Origin: Bacillus sp. CH30_1T
Lineage (GTDB): Bacteria; Bacillota; Bacilli; Bacillales; Bacillaceae_B
DNA: 64,000 nucleotides
Assembly (NCBI RefSeq): GCF_008364765.1
Contig: NZ_VTUY01000004.1
Coordinates: 300,151-364,150 of the forward strand
Reading direction: 5' to 3'
Below the pieces are notes generated by a model. The model was not told the DNA's origin and did not search any database. It was given only the letters and a program-made list of their open reading frames with translations. Positions 18,701-26,687 of the stretch are shown here, one piece after another (the stretch's first letter is position 1; every line of letters begins with the position of its first letter). A program made the position numbers and the translations under genes.

Positions 18701-19169
18701 TGGAAATCAGCATTTATGTTTAGCAGATTACTTGCGGCCTGTAGAAAGTGGAGAAATGGATTATGTAGGTTTCTTTGCCGTAACGGCCGGTGTGAAAATC
18801 AGACAGTGGGCAAGAGAGATGAAAGAAGAAGGCAGATTCCTTGAAAGTCACGCCCTGCAGGCTCTTGCCTTAGAAACAGCAGAAGGACTGGCTGAAAGAG
18901 TGCATGAAATGATGAGAAGCAGGTGGGGGTTCCCTGATCCAGTTGATTTTACGATGCAGGACCGGTTCCGAACTCATTATCAAGGACAGCGTTTTTCATT
19001 TGGGTATCCCGCCTGTCCCGAACTTGAAGATCAGAAGAAGCTGTTTAAGCTTATTCAACCAGAAAGAATCGGAATCCAATTAACAGACGGATGTATGATG
19101 GAACCGGAAGCATCGGTGACAGCGATGGTCTTCGCTCATCCGGAAGCAAGATATTTTAATGTATTATAA
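15723..19169 (+). CDS. metH: Cobalamin-dependent methionine synthase
   Basis: The 1148-residue protein has the full MetH architecture: homocysteine-binding barrel (about 1-320, GGCCGTTPEH), pterin-binding domain (about 340-610, GERTNVIGSRKFKR), cap and B12 domain (about 645-840, DVHDIGKNLV with the axial His), and C-terminal activation domain (about 900-1148, RPAGYPACPE-like FGYPACPELED). It transfers the methyl group of 5-methyl-THF to homocysteine. A strong terminator closes the operon. Presence of metH implies access to cobalamin. Confidence 0.96.
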   Translation: MAITLFEEQLRKKILVLDGAMGTMLQQANLSPEDFGGEELDGCNENLVLTAPEVIYKIHLEYLKAGADVIETNTFGATPIVLDEYDIGSKAYEINKVAAEIAKKAVKDVSTPEWPRFVAGSLGPTTKTLSVTGGVSFDALVENYRVQAEGLLDGGVDVLLLETSQDALNVKAANLGIRTAFESRRKEIPILLSGTIEPMGTTLAGQTIEAFYLSLEHLNPLVVGLNCATGPEFMRDHIRTLSSLATTYVSCYPNAGLPDEEGNYNETADSLSVKMRGFAEKGWLNLVGGCCGTTPEHIRALSEVVKGLPPRKPNESHPHAVSGIEAFVYEDTDSRPILVGERTNVIGSRKFKRLIAENKIEEASEIARAQVKNGAQVIDICLADPDREEVDDMNVFIQEVVKKVKVPLVIDSTDEKVLETALKYSQGKVIINSINLEDGEERFEKITKLMKEFGAAVVVGTIDEKGMGVSVKRKVDIAIRSHKLLTEKYGIASEDIIFDPLVFPVGTGDQQYIGSANATVEGIRQIKEALPECPHILGVSNVSFGLPPVGREVLNAVYLYHCTKAGLDYAIVNTEKLERFASIPEEEVRMAEKLLFETTDETLAEFTAFYRGKKKEVKVPVNTMNLEERLAHYVVEGTKEGLIADLNKALEKYDAPLEIINGPLMAGMSEVGRLFNDNQLIVAEVLQSAEVMKASVAHLEPHMEQTESSSSKGKVILATVKGDVHDIGKNLVDIILSNNGYKVIDLGIKVTPQELIEVIREEKPDIVGLSGLLVKSAQQMVITAQDLKQSDISVPLVVGGAALTRKFTTNKIGREYDGLVLYAKDAMDGLGIMNGIQHEETRLQLEEESRVKLSKVVSAEDSPNLNTSSVAVKVRSTVAKDVKVHVPSDLIPHTIKEFSLDQIHPYINQQMLLGHHLGIKGKISRLLEEGDERTVGLKAVTDDLFQKAKREGMIQASARYQFFPSQSDGDDVVIYHPEDSSTEIERFHFPRQAGNQHLCLADYLRPVESGEMDYVGFFAVTAGVKIRQWAREMKEEGRFLESHALQALALETAEGLAERVHEMMRSRWGFPDPVDFTMQDRFRTHYQGQRFSFGYPACPELEDQKKLFKLIQPERIGIQLTDGCMMEPEASVTAMVFAHPEARYFNVL

Positions 19170-19181
19170 ATACCATACTAA

Positions 19182-19217
19182 AAAGGCAACTCCCCAAAGT
19201 GGAGTTGCCTTTTTGCT
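19182..19217 (+). terminator. Intrinsic terminator of the methionine operon
   Basis: AAGGCAACTCC and GGAGTTGCCTT form an 11-bp perfect stem around CCAAAGT, followed by T residues. Confidence 0.92.
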
Positions 19218-19379
19218 TTTGTGGCGAAAGTTTAGCAGTTTATTCTTATTGATTTTTGGGCAAGACCGACAGAGGTCCACTAATTCAATATAAAAATGAA
19301 TATTTAGGTAATGAAAGGATTTAATGGTTAGGGGATGAAGGATAATCGGCTTGTAGAGTAATAAAGGGGAAACACAGAG

Positions 19380-19577
19380 TCAAAAAGAGTGATCTTCTGT
19401 TTTAACACTTTGATTACTAAACTTGGTTTCGAGAAATTCCAGTATTCTTTCTTCTGAGAATCCTGTGACCATCGATAGATTGAGTAAACTGGGCTTGATG
19501 CCTATTGACATACAGAAATGATAGGCACTTTGGATAGCAAGTGTTTCAATACACCTTCTTGTCAGATTATTTTTCAT
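19380..19577 (-). CDS. Small helical protein of unknown function
   Basis: A 65-residue product beginning MKNNLTRRCIETLAIQSAYH. It is predicted all-helical by eye, with a helix-turn-helix-like pattern in the second half (LNLSMVTGFSEERILEFLE) and a polar tail. An in-frame TTG 18 nt further upstream is an alternative start; GGGAG lies about 11 nt before the ATG, which is long. It is the only coding candidate in an otherwise empty stretch between metH and the RsbR-like gene. I do not recognise the family. Confidence 0.5.
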   Translation of the reverse strand: MKNNLTRRCIETLAIQSAYHFCMSIGIKPSLLNLSMVTGFSEERILEFLETKFSNQSVKTEDHSF

Positions 19578-19595
19578 TCTCTCATCAGCTCCCAA

Positions 19596-20160
19596 CTATT
19601 TTGACAAATGGCTAAGTAGTAGGATTACGACATCATATTAAGATTTGCGGTTGGTTTCTAGTAGGAGATTCATATTCATCAAAATAGTATATCGAGGCAT
19701 ACCTGCTGTCTCTTTCTCTGTTAATACCCTCATTATACACTTTATATTGTGAATTGTAGAGATGATTATACAAAAATATGTAATGTTTTCAGAATATACT
19801 TATAATTTTTTTGGATTTATATATTTTATAGAGTGTAATAAATGGTATTACTTTGGGGAAACGTGATGAAATCTATAAGATTTAGCCTGATGTTGATTTT
19901 GTTTCTTGCTGCGTCTATTGACAGGGGGACGGACCTGTAATGCTCATAAAGAAGTGTGTCTGAATGGAAATTTTGTATGAATATGATATATAATGAAGAA
20001 TGGTAATAGAAAAAGTCGAAAGCGGATTGGTCGACTCAACTTTAAAGGCATAATCATTAATAAAGAAGAAACTAGAGAAAAGGGTATGATTTCCCAACTA
20101 CTCTTTGCATCAGACAGAGAAGAAGAAATTGATATAAATTTGTTGGATATCATAGGAGGA
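19596..20160. other. Intergenic region with little recognisable content
   Basis: This AT-rich stretch of about 560 bp has no convincing gene. A 24-codon frame at 19866-19940 starts like a signal peptide (MKSIRFSLMLILFLAAS) and then runs directly into a copy of the GGGACGGACC motif, where it ends; it may be the remnant of an interrupted gene. A 60-codon frame at 19993-20175 overlaps the next gene and has no ribosome binding site. Confidence 0.4.
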
Positions 20161-20167
20161 ATCATAC

Positions 20168-21013
20168 ATGCATAGAAATCAGGAACTACATACATTTTTA
20201 TTAAGTAAGGCTCGTCAATTAACGGAAGATTGGTATAAATCCCTGGATAAAAGCACAACAGGTGGTGTTTATTCTTCCTCAGATCCCAAGGTGATAGAAA
20301 CTTTAAAAAATCAAAACTTTGAGTTTCACGGCATTCTTTGTAATGTGTTTGCTGAGGAAAAAGAAGCGTTTAATAAGAAAATCGATGAATGGGTCTTGAC
20401 CATTGCAGAGGATAAGGAGCATTTAGAAACCCCAAATCACTATATTCTTAGAGAATTCATGAGGGTTAGACATCAATACCTGGAATTCTTGAAAGAATAT
20501 GCCGAAACTCATATGGAAGAAAACATCTTCGAACAATTTAGCCGTTGGAATCAAGTTATTATTGAAGCATTTGATCGGGTTATGTTGCGTTTTGTTGAGC
20601 TGCAAACAGAAGTGGTGGAGCAGCAGATCCAATCCCAGCAGGAAGTGATCAATGAATTAAGTTCACCTGTCATATCCTTGAATGGACATACAGCGCTTTT
20701 ACCCCTTGTAGGTAATATCGATCCTACACGTGCGGAATTAATATTAGAGAATGCTTTGGAACAATGTGTTCATAAGGAAGTTTCTCAATTGTTCATCGAC
20801 TTATCAGGAGTTGTATTAATAGATACGATGGTAGCCCATCAAATCTTTCAACTAATCGATGCACTTCAGTTGATCGGTGTTAAGCCAATTCTATCTGGGT
20901 TACGACCTGAGATCGCACAAACAGCTGTTCAGCTGGGATTGAATTTTGACAACCTGACGATTACTTCTACGTTGTCACAAGCCCTGACTATTAAAAATAA
21001 TGAAATCGAATAA
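20168..21013 (+). CDS. RsbR-type stressosome protein (STAS domain)
   Basis: The 281-residue protein has an N-terminal non-haem globin-like helical region (about 1-150) and a C-terminal STAS domain (about 165-275) with LFIDLSGVVLIDTMVAHQIFQ, the position phosphorylated in RsbR-family proteins. It is most like RsbRD/YqhA by domain order and length. Such paralogues build the stressosome that releases the RsbT kinase and activates sigma-B. The start follows ATAGGAGGA. It stands alone, away from the rsb operon. Confidence 0.85.
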   Translation: MHRNQELHTFLLSKARQLTEDWYKSLDKSTTGGVYSSSDPKVIETLKNQNFEFHGILCNVFAEEKEAFNKKIDEWVLTIAEDKEHLETPNHYILREFMRVRHQYLEFLKEYAETHMEENIFEQFSRWNQVIIEAFDRVMLRFVELQTEVVEQQIQSQQEVINELSSPVISLNGHTALLPLVGNIDPTRAELILENALEQCVHKEVSQLFIDLSGVVLIDTMVAHQIFQLIDALQLIGVKPILSGLRPEIAQTAVQLGLNFDNLTITSTLSQALTIKNNEIE

Positions 21014-21024
21014 TTAATCATATT

Positions 21025-21058
21025 AAAACATTCGTACATAGTGTACGGATGTTTTTTT
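21025..21058 (+). terminator. Intrinsic terminator after the RsbR-type gene
   Basis: AACATTCGTACA and TGTACGGATGTT pair (one G-U) around TAG and are followed by seven T residues. Confidence 0.85.
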
Positions 21059-21106
21059 GTGGGGATATTGAAGAGTGTAGAAAAGCAAAAAATATTTCGA
21101 AATAAA

Positions 21107-21140
21107 GTATCTTGAATTAAAGATACTTTTCGTGTATGAT
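21107..21140 (+). promoter_or_regulatory. Promoter with MhqR-type operator
   Basis: The palindrome TATCTTGAATTAAAGATA (21108-21125) matches the known MhqR box (TATCTCGAATTCGAGATA) in both half-sites. It covers the -35 hexamer TTGAAT (21112-21117), which is 17 bp from the -10 TATGAT (21135-21140). A repressor bound here would block RNA polymerase until released by quinones or diamide-type stress. Confidence 0.8.
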
Positions 21141-21185
21141 AAAGATAGAAACTAAGCAAGAATAATACTAAGGAGTGAATCCATT

Positions 21186-22166
21186 ATGAACTTAAAATCA
21201 CTTAAAGGGCAGCATCACGTTTCTGCCATTACAGCAAATGCAAAGAAAAATTATGAATTTTACACAAAAACACTAGGACTTCGACTCGTGAAAAAATCAA
21301 TCAACCAGGACGATACATCCGTCTACCATCTTTTCTATGCAGATGAAAGAGGAAATCCAGGGACGGACCTTACATTCTTTGAAATTCCACATGCGGGTAA
21401 TACGTATAAAGGGACGAATAGTATTTCATTAACAGCACTGCGAGTGAACACGGATGAGTCGTTAGCTTATTGGAAAAAACGCTTTGAAGAGATGAGCGTT
21501 GAGCATGACGAAATTTCTCACCATAGTGGGCGGGCAACACTAAGCTTCCGTGATTTTGAAGGACAGCGACTCATGCTTGTGTCAGATGAAAAGAACGAAG
21601 GAGTTCCTGGAGGGAAGCCTTGGGACAAGAGCCCGGTACCCGCCCAGCATGGGATTGTTGGTCTTGGTCCGATTACGCTGACGGTTGCCCGTGGGGAAGA
21701 TACGGCAATGGTACTGAAAGACGTATTAGGGTTTAGAGAAATAAGGACTTTTCCTTCAGATGTAGATGGACAACCGGATATCCGTGTGTTCGAAACAGGG
21801 GAAGGCGGTACTGGTGGAGAGGTTTATCTTGAAGAAAGAAATGATCTTCCACAAGAAAGACCGGGAAGAGGAAGTGTTCATCATGTAGCCTTCCGTGTTG
21901 AAGATGAAGATGAATTACGTAAATGGGTAGATTGGGTCACACAAAACCGCTTGCCGAACTCAGGTTTTGTTGAAAGATACTATTTCCGTTCCCTTTACTT
22001 CCGTGAACCAAATGGCATTCTCTTCGAACTGGCTACAGACGGACCAGGCTTTGAGACTGATGAAGATTTTGAAAATTTAGGTGAAAATTTATCACTTCCA
22101 CCATATTTTGAAGCGCAAAGAGATTCCATAGAAGCGAAATTAAAACCATTAAATACAAAAGAGTAA
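21186..22166 (+). CDS. mhqO: Ring-cleaving dioxygenase of the MhqO/MhqA type
   Basis: The 326-residue glyoxalase/VOC-fold protein has two VOC modules: residues 1-150, with metal-ligand candidates in KGQHHVSAI, and 155-310, with RGSVHHVAFRVED and NGILFELATDGPGFETDE. The family opens aromatic rings of hydroquinones and catechols and is part of the MhqR regulon of B. subtilis. It sits behind an MhqR-like operator and 15 bp ahead of mhqD, forming a quinone-detoxification operon. Confidence 0.88.
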   Translation: MNLKSLKGQHHVSAITANAKKNYEFYTKTLGLRLVKKSINQDDTSVYHLFYADERGNPGTDLTFFEIPHAGNTYKGTNSISLTALRVNTDESLAYWKKRFEEMSVEHDEISHHSGRATLSFRDFEGQRLMLVSDEKNEGVPGGKPWDKSPVPAQHGIVGLGPITLTVARGEDTAMVLKDVLGFREIRTFPSDVDGQPDIRVFETGEGGTGGEVYLEERNDLPQERPGRGSVHHVAFRVEDEDELRKWVDWVTQNRLPNSGFVERYYFRSLYFREPNGILFELATDGPGFETDEDFENLGENLSLPPYFEAQRDSIEAKLKPLNTKE

Positions 22167-22181
22167 CAGGAGGAAGTCAGC

Positions 22182-22787
22182 TTGAAACATATATTTAAAC
22201 AAGGAAATAAAGACTTACCCACACTTCTGCTCCTTCATGGAACAGGTGGAGATGAGCGTGACCTATTAACGCTTGCTGATATGATTGAGCCAGATGCTTC
22301 TGTATTAAGCGTAAAAGGGAATGTGGATGAAAATGGAATGGCCCGCTTTTTTGCACGCATACGGGAAGGTGTCTTTGATGAAGAGGATTTAGTATTCCGA
22401 ACGAAGGAATTGAATGAATTCATTGATGAGAGTGCTAAAAACTACGGGTTCGATCGTCAAAATATTGTTGCGTTAGGATACTCCAATGGTGCGAATATCG
22501 CGGCAAGTTTAATGTATCATTACAAGGATGCGTTAAAAGGTGGAATTCTGTTTCATGCTATGGTTCCTAGACGAAATGTCAAGCTTCCAGACTTAAGTGA
22601 CTCACTTGTATTCATTGGTGCAGGAAAGCGAGATCCACTCATCCCCATGCAAGAAACAATGGAACTCGTTAAGAATCTTCAAGATGCCCGAACACAGGTC
22701 AGAGAGTTCTGGACAGAAGGTGGACATGAGCTTCGTCGTGAAGAAGTAGATGAAGCGAAAAGATGGTTTGAAGAAAACTTTAAATAA
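22182..22787 (+). CDS. mhqD: MhqD-type phospholipase/carboxylesterase
   Basis: A 201-residue alpha/beta hydrolase. HGTGGDE forms the oxyanion region, the nucleophile is the Ser of LGYSNGANIA (about residue 107), and the His is in GGHELRREE near the end. The start is TTG, set by AGGAGG. In B. subtilis mhqD is controlled by MhqR with mhqO; the exact substrate is not established. It is cotranscribed with mhqO and closed by a terminator shared with the opposing gene. Confidence 0.86.
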   Translation: MKHIFKQGNKDLPTLLLLHGTGGDERDLLTLADMIEPDASVLSVKGNVDENGMARFFARIREGVFDEEDLVFRTKELNEFIDESAKNYGFDRQNIVALGYSNGANIAASLMYHYKDALKGGILFHAMVPRRNVKLPDLSDSLVFIGAGKRDPLIPMQETMELVKNLQDARTQVREFWTEGGHELRREEVDEAKRWFEENFK

Positions 22788-22794
22788 TTTTCAG

Positions 22795-22827
22795 AATCCG
22801 GAAGGGGAAATTCTTCCGGATTTTTTT
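22795..22827 (+). terminator. Intrinsic terminator of the mhq operon
   Basis: AATCCGGAAG and CTTCCGGATT enclose a short loop and are followed by seven T residues. The facing gene ends just beyond, so it may serve both. Confidence 0.88.
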
Positions 22828-22831
22828 ATAA

Positions 22832-23749
22832 TCATTTATAATTAACGCCTTCATACGCATCGAACACTCTTAACATTCCAAGGGTCAATATTCCCTTCCA
22901 TTCTTCTTGGGCAATAGGCCAGGTCTCGTCATATTGACCGAACCAGGACCAATTCGGCTGCCAATAACCTTTCTGGTGTTGAGTTTCAATTTCGACATTC
23001 AATTGCATATGTACCTCCTCTTTTAAGGCTTCATAAAAAGGGGAAGCAGGATGACTGGCTATATGTAATGGTTTCGCTACATATTCATTCCAGCGTGATG
23101 GATCGGTACAAACCGTCTTTCGAACGGAAGAAGAAAGAATCTTATAAAGAATGGATTCCGTTTCCCCTTTCACCTCAGAAAGGAGTCGATCATAACAGAG
23201 AAAATCATGCATCTCTATTGGGTGTGAAAGTTTGTTTAACTCTGTGGCGGCTCTCTCAGTCCATTCTTTTAATCGAGGGTGTTCTGGACAAAACGAATGG
23301 AAATAACCTACTATTTCAGCATTAGGGTTAGCCCAAGTCGTTTGAACGCCGCTATGTCCCTTTTCAGAATCAAAATGCCACCATGGAGCATGGGGAACCA
23401 AATTAACCTCTTCAGGCACGGCATGCCAGCCGTTGATTTCCTCATCGTATGTGTCTTGTAGGTAGCTCATCGCTTTTTGAACGATAGGGTGTTCGGCTGA
23501 AAGCTTTAAATCCTTTGCATGCTGTAAACCAACGGTTGTTGCCATTGGAGATGAACTGTCCAGGCGGAAATCTGGCTCTAAAGAGCGGCCGAATCCTCCG
23601 TCACGATTTTGGAAACGAGATAATTCTTTGATTGCTTCCTCTTTACTACCTTCTTCAAAATAAAAGCTAAATAGCTTTTGTTCAATTGGTCTTGCATGGG
23701 TTTTGATATAGGTAGCTGCTGTATTCCATTGTTGTGTTGTCAGTTTCAT
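22832..23749 (-). CDS. Prenyltransferase/squalene-oxidase-repeat-like protein
   Basis: The 305-residue protein contains QNRDGGFGRSLEPDFRLD near residue 50, a QW-like repeat of the alpha/alpha-toroid fold of terpenoid cyclases, and a second weaker repeat (QKGYWQPNWSW). It lacks the catalytic DXDD of true cyclases, so enzymatic activity is doubtful. The ATG at 23749 was chosen because AAGGAG lies 8 nt upstream; 18 further codons are open before it. Function unknown. Confidence 0.7.
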   Translation of the reverse strand: MKLTTQQWNTAATYIKTHARPIEQKLFSFYFEEGSKEEAIKELSRFQNRDGGFGRSLEPDFRLDSSSPMATTVGLQHAKDLKLSAEHPIVQKAMSYLQDTYDEEINGWHAVPEEVNLVPHAPWWHFDSEKGHSGVQTTWANPNAEIVGYFHSFCPEHPRLKEWTERAATELNKLSHPIEMHDFLCYDRLLSEVKGETESILYKILSSSVRKTVCTDPSRWNEYVAKPLHIASHPASPFYEALKEEVHMQLNVEIETQHQKGYWQPNWSWFGQYDETWPIAQEEWKGILTLGMLRVFDAYEGVNYK

Positions 23750-23993
23750 TAGAGATGCTCCTTTATCGTAATTTAGATTTGAATGATAATTATTCGCTAC
23801 CATAATACATTATCTATTGGGTGAGAGAATCCCTGCTTGTTACGATAATTAGTTGGAATACAAAGGTCCGTCCCTCAAAAAGGGAGAAGAATAGAAACTT
23901 CTATTATTATAAAAATTGATGCCTGATTTTCGGCGGCATCGTTGTTTTATTGAGGTTATAATAAAGGAAGAATGAAATAGTGGAGGAATGAGG

Positions 23994-25067
23994 ATGATTT
24001 CAGTCGAACTACAAAGTGAGTATTATCAAGCGTTAGTAGAAAAAAGATCGGAATACGAAGGGGTTTTTTATGTAGGTGTTATAACGACTGGTGTGTTTTG
24101 TCGCCCGACTTGTCCGGCTAGAAAACCTAAATTTGAGAACTGTGAATTCTTTGAAACAGCTCAACAAGCCCTTCTGGCGTCGTTTCGACCATGTAAAAGA
24201 TGTAAGCCCTTATCGCACCCCAATAGTATCTCAGATGTTGTAAAGATGCTGGTAGAGGCTGTGGAAGAAAATCCTGTAAAACGTTGGAAGGATAAGGATT
24301 TTCAGGAGCTATCCATAAATGCATCTACTGCACGGCGTCAATTTAAGAGGAGGTTCGGTATGACCTTTGTAGAATATGCAAGAGCTCGCAGGATGGGGAT
24401 TGCCATGAAGTACATCAGATCAGGATCGATGGTGATGGATGCTCAACTTTCAACGGGATATGAATCAAGCAGCGGTTTCAGAGATGCTTTTTCGAGAATT
24501 ATGGGAACGCCACCAGCTTTGTCTCATCAACAGCACATACTAAAAGCAGCTTGGATTGATACGAAACTTGGACCGATGATTGGAATTTCCGACGAAGAGG
24601 CTTTATACCTGCTGGAATTTGTTGACCGACGCGGTCTCGAGAAAGAAGTGGAGAGAATGAGGGAAAAAACAAAGGCGGCGATCGTTCCCGGATCTACCGG
24701 GCCACTTCGTTCCATCGAAAAGGAATTGAACGCCTATTTTGAGGGCACGTTATCAGCCTTCCAAACCAAGTTGAAAATCAACGGCACACCTTTTCAACAA
24801 AACGTTTGGAGAGAATTGCAAAGAATACCTTTTGGACAAACCAGATCCTACACTGAGATCGCTCAAAATATTTCCAGTCCGACAGCTGTTCGAGCAGTCG
24901 CAAGGGCCAATGGGTGTAATCAGCTTGCGATCATCATTCCTTGTCATCGAGTGATAAGAGCGAATGGAGATCTTGCCGGCTATGCAGGTGGTCTTAACCG
25001 GAAAAAATGGTTGATTGATCATGAAAGCAAGATGAATAAAGGAATGAAGGAATCATTCACCAACTAA
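23994..25067 (+). CDS. ada: Ada-type alkylation sensor fused to O6-alkylguanine-DNA methyltransferase
   Basis: The 357-residue protein joins three parts: a zinc domain with Cys36, Cys40, Cys67 and Cys70 (phosphotriester repair, one Cys being the methyl acceptor), an AraC-type helix-turn-helix (about 80-175), and a C-terminal methyltransferase with the active IIIPCHRVIR (about residue 320). Many bacilli split this into adaA and adaB, while here it is one chain as in Escherichia coli. The ATG at 23994 lies 7 nt after GGAGG. An alkylation-repair gene follows 51 bp downstream. Confidence 0.92.
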   Translation: MISVELQSEYYQALVEKRSEYEGVFYVGVITTGVFCRPTCPARKPKFENCEFFETAQQALLASFRPCKRCKPLSHPNSISDVVKMLVEAVEENPVKRWKDKDFQELSINASTARRQFKRRFGMTFVEYARARRMGIAMKYIRSGSMVMDAQLSTGYESSSGFRDAFSRIMGTPPALSHQQHILKAAWIDTKLGPMIGISDEEALYLLEFVDRRGLEKEVERMREKTKAAIVPGSTGPLRSIEKELNAYFEGTLSAFQTKLKINGTPFQQNVWRELQRIPFGQTRSYTEIAQNISSPTAVRAVARANGCNQLAIIIPCHRVIRANGDLAGYAGGLNRKKWLIDHESKMNKGMKESFTN

Positions 25068-25118
25068 CTCCTTTGAGAAGAATACAAATGAACAAATATG
25101 ATGAAAAGGTGGTCAAAC

Positions 25119-25826
25119 ATGAAAAATGATGAAGTAATGGCAGCACTTGAAGAGATGGGAAACGAACAGACCAAAAATACATATTTACGTCACGGCGCAC
25201 ATGAACCATTATTCGGAGTGAAAATTGGGGATATGAAAAAACTGGTGAAATATGTGAAAAAAGATCAAGGTCTTGCACTAAGCCTGTTCGAATCGGGAAA
25301 TTTCGATGCCATGTACCTGGCAGGATTATCTGTAAATCCTAAAAAAATGAATAAAGGAATTTTACAGGATTGGGTCAATAAAGCAGATTGGTATATGCTT
25401 GCTGAATACACTGTTGCTAATATAACCGCTGAGAGCGACTACGCTATTGAATTAGCGAATGAGTGGATCAAATCGGAAAATGAAATGACGGCAACGGCTG
25501 GCTGGAGTGCCTATGCAGGGTATATTAGTATTACCCCAGACCAAGAAATCAATATTGACGAAATTAAACAGTATCTGACACATATTGAAAAAACGATTCA
25601 TGAAGAGAGAAATAGAGTACGTTACGTAATGAATGGATTTGTCATTTCTGTTGGAGCACATGTAGCTCCGTTGTTAGATGAGGCAAAACAAGTGGCGGAA
25701 AAAATTGGGAAAGTAAATGTCGATGTTGGAAATACAGCATGTAAAGTACCTGTAGCCACCAGCTATATAAAGAAGATAGAAGATAAAGACAGAGTCGGAG
25801 TGAAAAGAAAGACATGCATCTGTTAA
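25119..25826 (+). CDS. AlkD-like DNA alkylation repair protein
   Basis: The 235-residue all-helical protein belongs to the HEAT-repeat DNA-alkylation-repair family: HGAHEPLFGVKIGDMKKL near the N-terminus, WYMLAEYT and RNRVRYVMNGFVISVGAHV further on. AlkD-type enzymes remove N3- and N7-alkylpurines. The ATG at 25119 follows GGTGG; seven additional codons upstream have no better site. Its place directly after ada suggests a joint adaptive response to methylation damage. The final residues KRKTCIC are unusual but open. Confidence 0.82.
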   Translation: MKNDEVMAALEEMGNEQTKNTYLRHGAHEPLFGVKIGDMKKLVKYVKKDQGLALSLFESGNFDAMYLAGLSVNPKKMNKGILQDWVNKADWYMLAEYTVANITAESDYAIELANEWIKSENEMTATAGWSAYAGYISITPDQEINIDEIKQYLTHIEKTIHEERNRVRYVMNGFVISVGAHVAPLLDEAKQVAEKIGKVNVDVGNTACKVPVATSYIKKIEDKDRVGVKRKTCIC

Positions 25827-26039
25827 TTAGGTAAAGTGAGGTTGGAAAAGAGCTCATATTGAATTTATTTGGCCGGGCTGACGGTATTATTACTATATTT
25901 TCAATGAATTTATGCTACTCATAATTGAAGAATTTCAATTAGTCCATAACAAGTCATTTTCATTTCTCTGTTGCAGAAGAAGTGTATAGCTACTAGACTA
26001 TGAAATAGAGTCCTTTACAGAATCGGGAGCAATGTACAA

Positions 26040-26645
26040 ATGAATGTTGTGAGAAAAGGTACTATTTTAGGTATAGCAGCTAGCATACAAGGGTTGGCAA
26101 TGGCTATGTTTTTGTTTCCCCATTTTATCCCTTCAGGTGGCGCTGCAAGTGTGAGTGTGCTATTAAACTATTTGTTGCATGTCCCATTTGCCATTACGCT
26201 ATGGGTGTTAAATGCTGCTCTTTTACTAGCTGCGGTTAAATGGTTAGGAAAAGAGAATGCACTTTGGACCATGTATTGTGTGACAATCACGTCGTTTGTA
26301 GTTAATTTCTTGAATTCTCATTTAATCGGAACAGTTTCATTTGTTTTCGTCGATCTATTGATTGGCAGCATCCTTTTCGGAATCGGAATAGGGATCCTTT
26401 TCAGGATGGGAGCATCCTCTGGAGGGATGGACATTTTAGCACTTATTATTTCAAAGCTAAAAGGGTACACCCCAGGGAAGACTTTATTTGTCATTAATGG
26501 CAGTGTGTTACTTCTAACAGGAATCGTAGTAGATTTAAAAATCATTCTTTTTGCCTTAGCCTGCCAATTCATTGGAACAAGAATCCTGGATATTATTTGT
26601 CAGGTGGAATACAAACGAAGCCTCAACCGCCTTGAAAATCAGTAA
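26040..26645 (+). CDS. YitT/YczE-like membrane protein
   Basis: The 201-residue protein has five to six hydrophobic helices and the YitT-like loops FIPSGGAASVSVLLNYLL and FRMGASSGGMDILALIISK, but no soluble DUF2179 domain, unlike the longer YitT protein at about 38-39 kb in this window. Role unknown; the family is thought to be transporters or membrane facilitators. The ribosome binding site (GGGAG) is modest. Its stop codon is inside a perfect palindrome shared with the opposing gene. Confidence 0.75.
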   Translation: MNVVRKGTILGIAASIQGLAMAMFLFPHFIPSGGAASVSVLLNYLLHVPFAITLWVLNAALLLAAVKWLGKENALWTMYCVTITSFVVNFLNSHLIGTVSFVFVDLLIGSILFGIGIGILFRMGASSGGMDILALIISKLKGYTPGKTLFVINGSVLLLTGIVVDLKIILFALACQFIGTRILDIICQVEYKRSLNRLENQ

Positions 26646-26687
26646 ACAGAAGGTCCGTCCCTATTGAGGGACGGACCTTCTGTTTAC
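26642..26687. terminator. Perfect 21-bp palindrome joining two convergent genes
   Basis: Arms at 26642-26662 and 26667-26687 are exact reverse complements around ATTG. Each arm holds one copy of AGGTCCGTCCCT. The TAA of the plus-strand gene (26643-26645) and the TAA of the minus-strand gene (26684-26686) lie in the arms. It can act as a two-way transcription stop, though it has no classic T-run. Confidence 0.75.

Noticed and set aside
19993..20175. A 60-codon frame overlapping the start of the RsbR-like gene
   Set aside because: No ribosome binding site, and it overlaps the well-supported start at 20168 with its own AGGAGGA.
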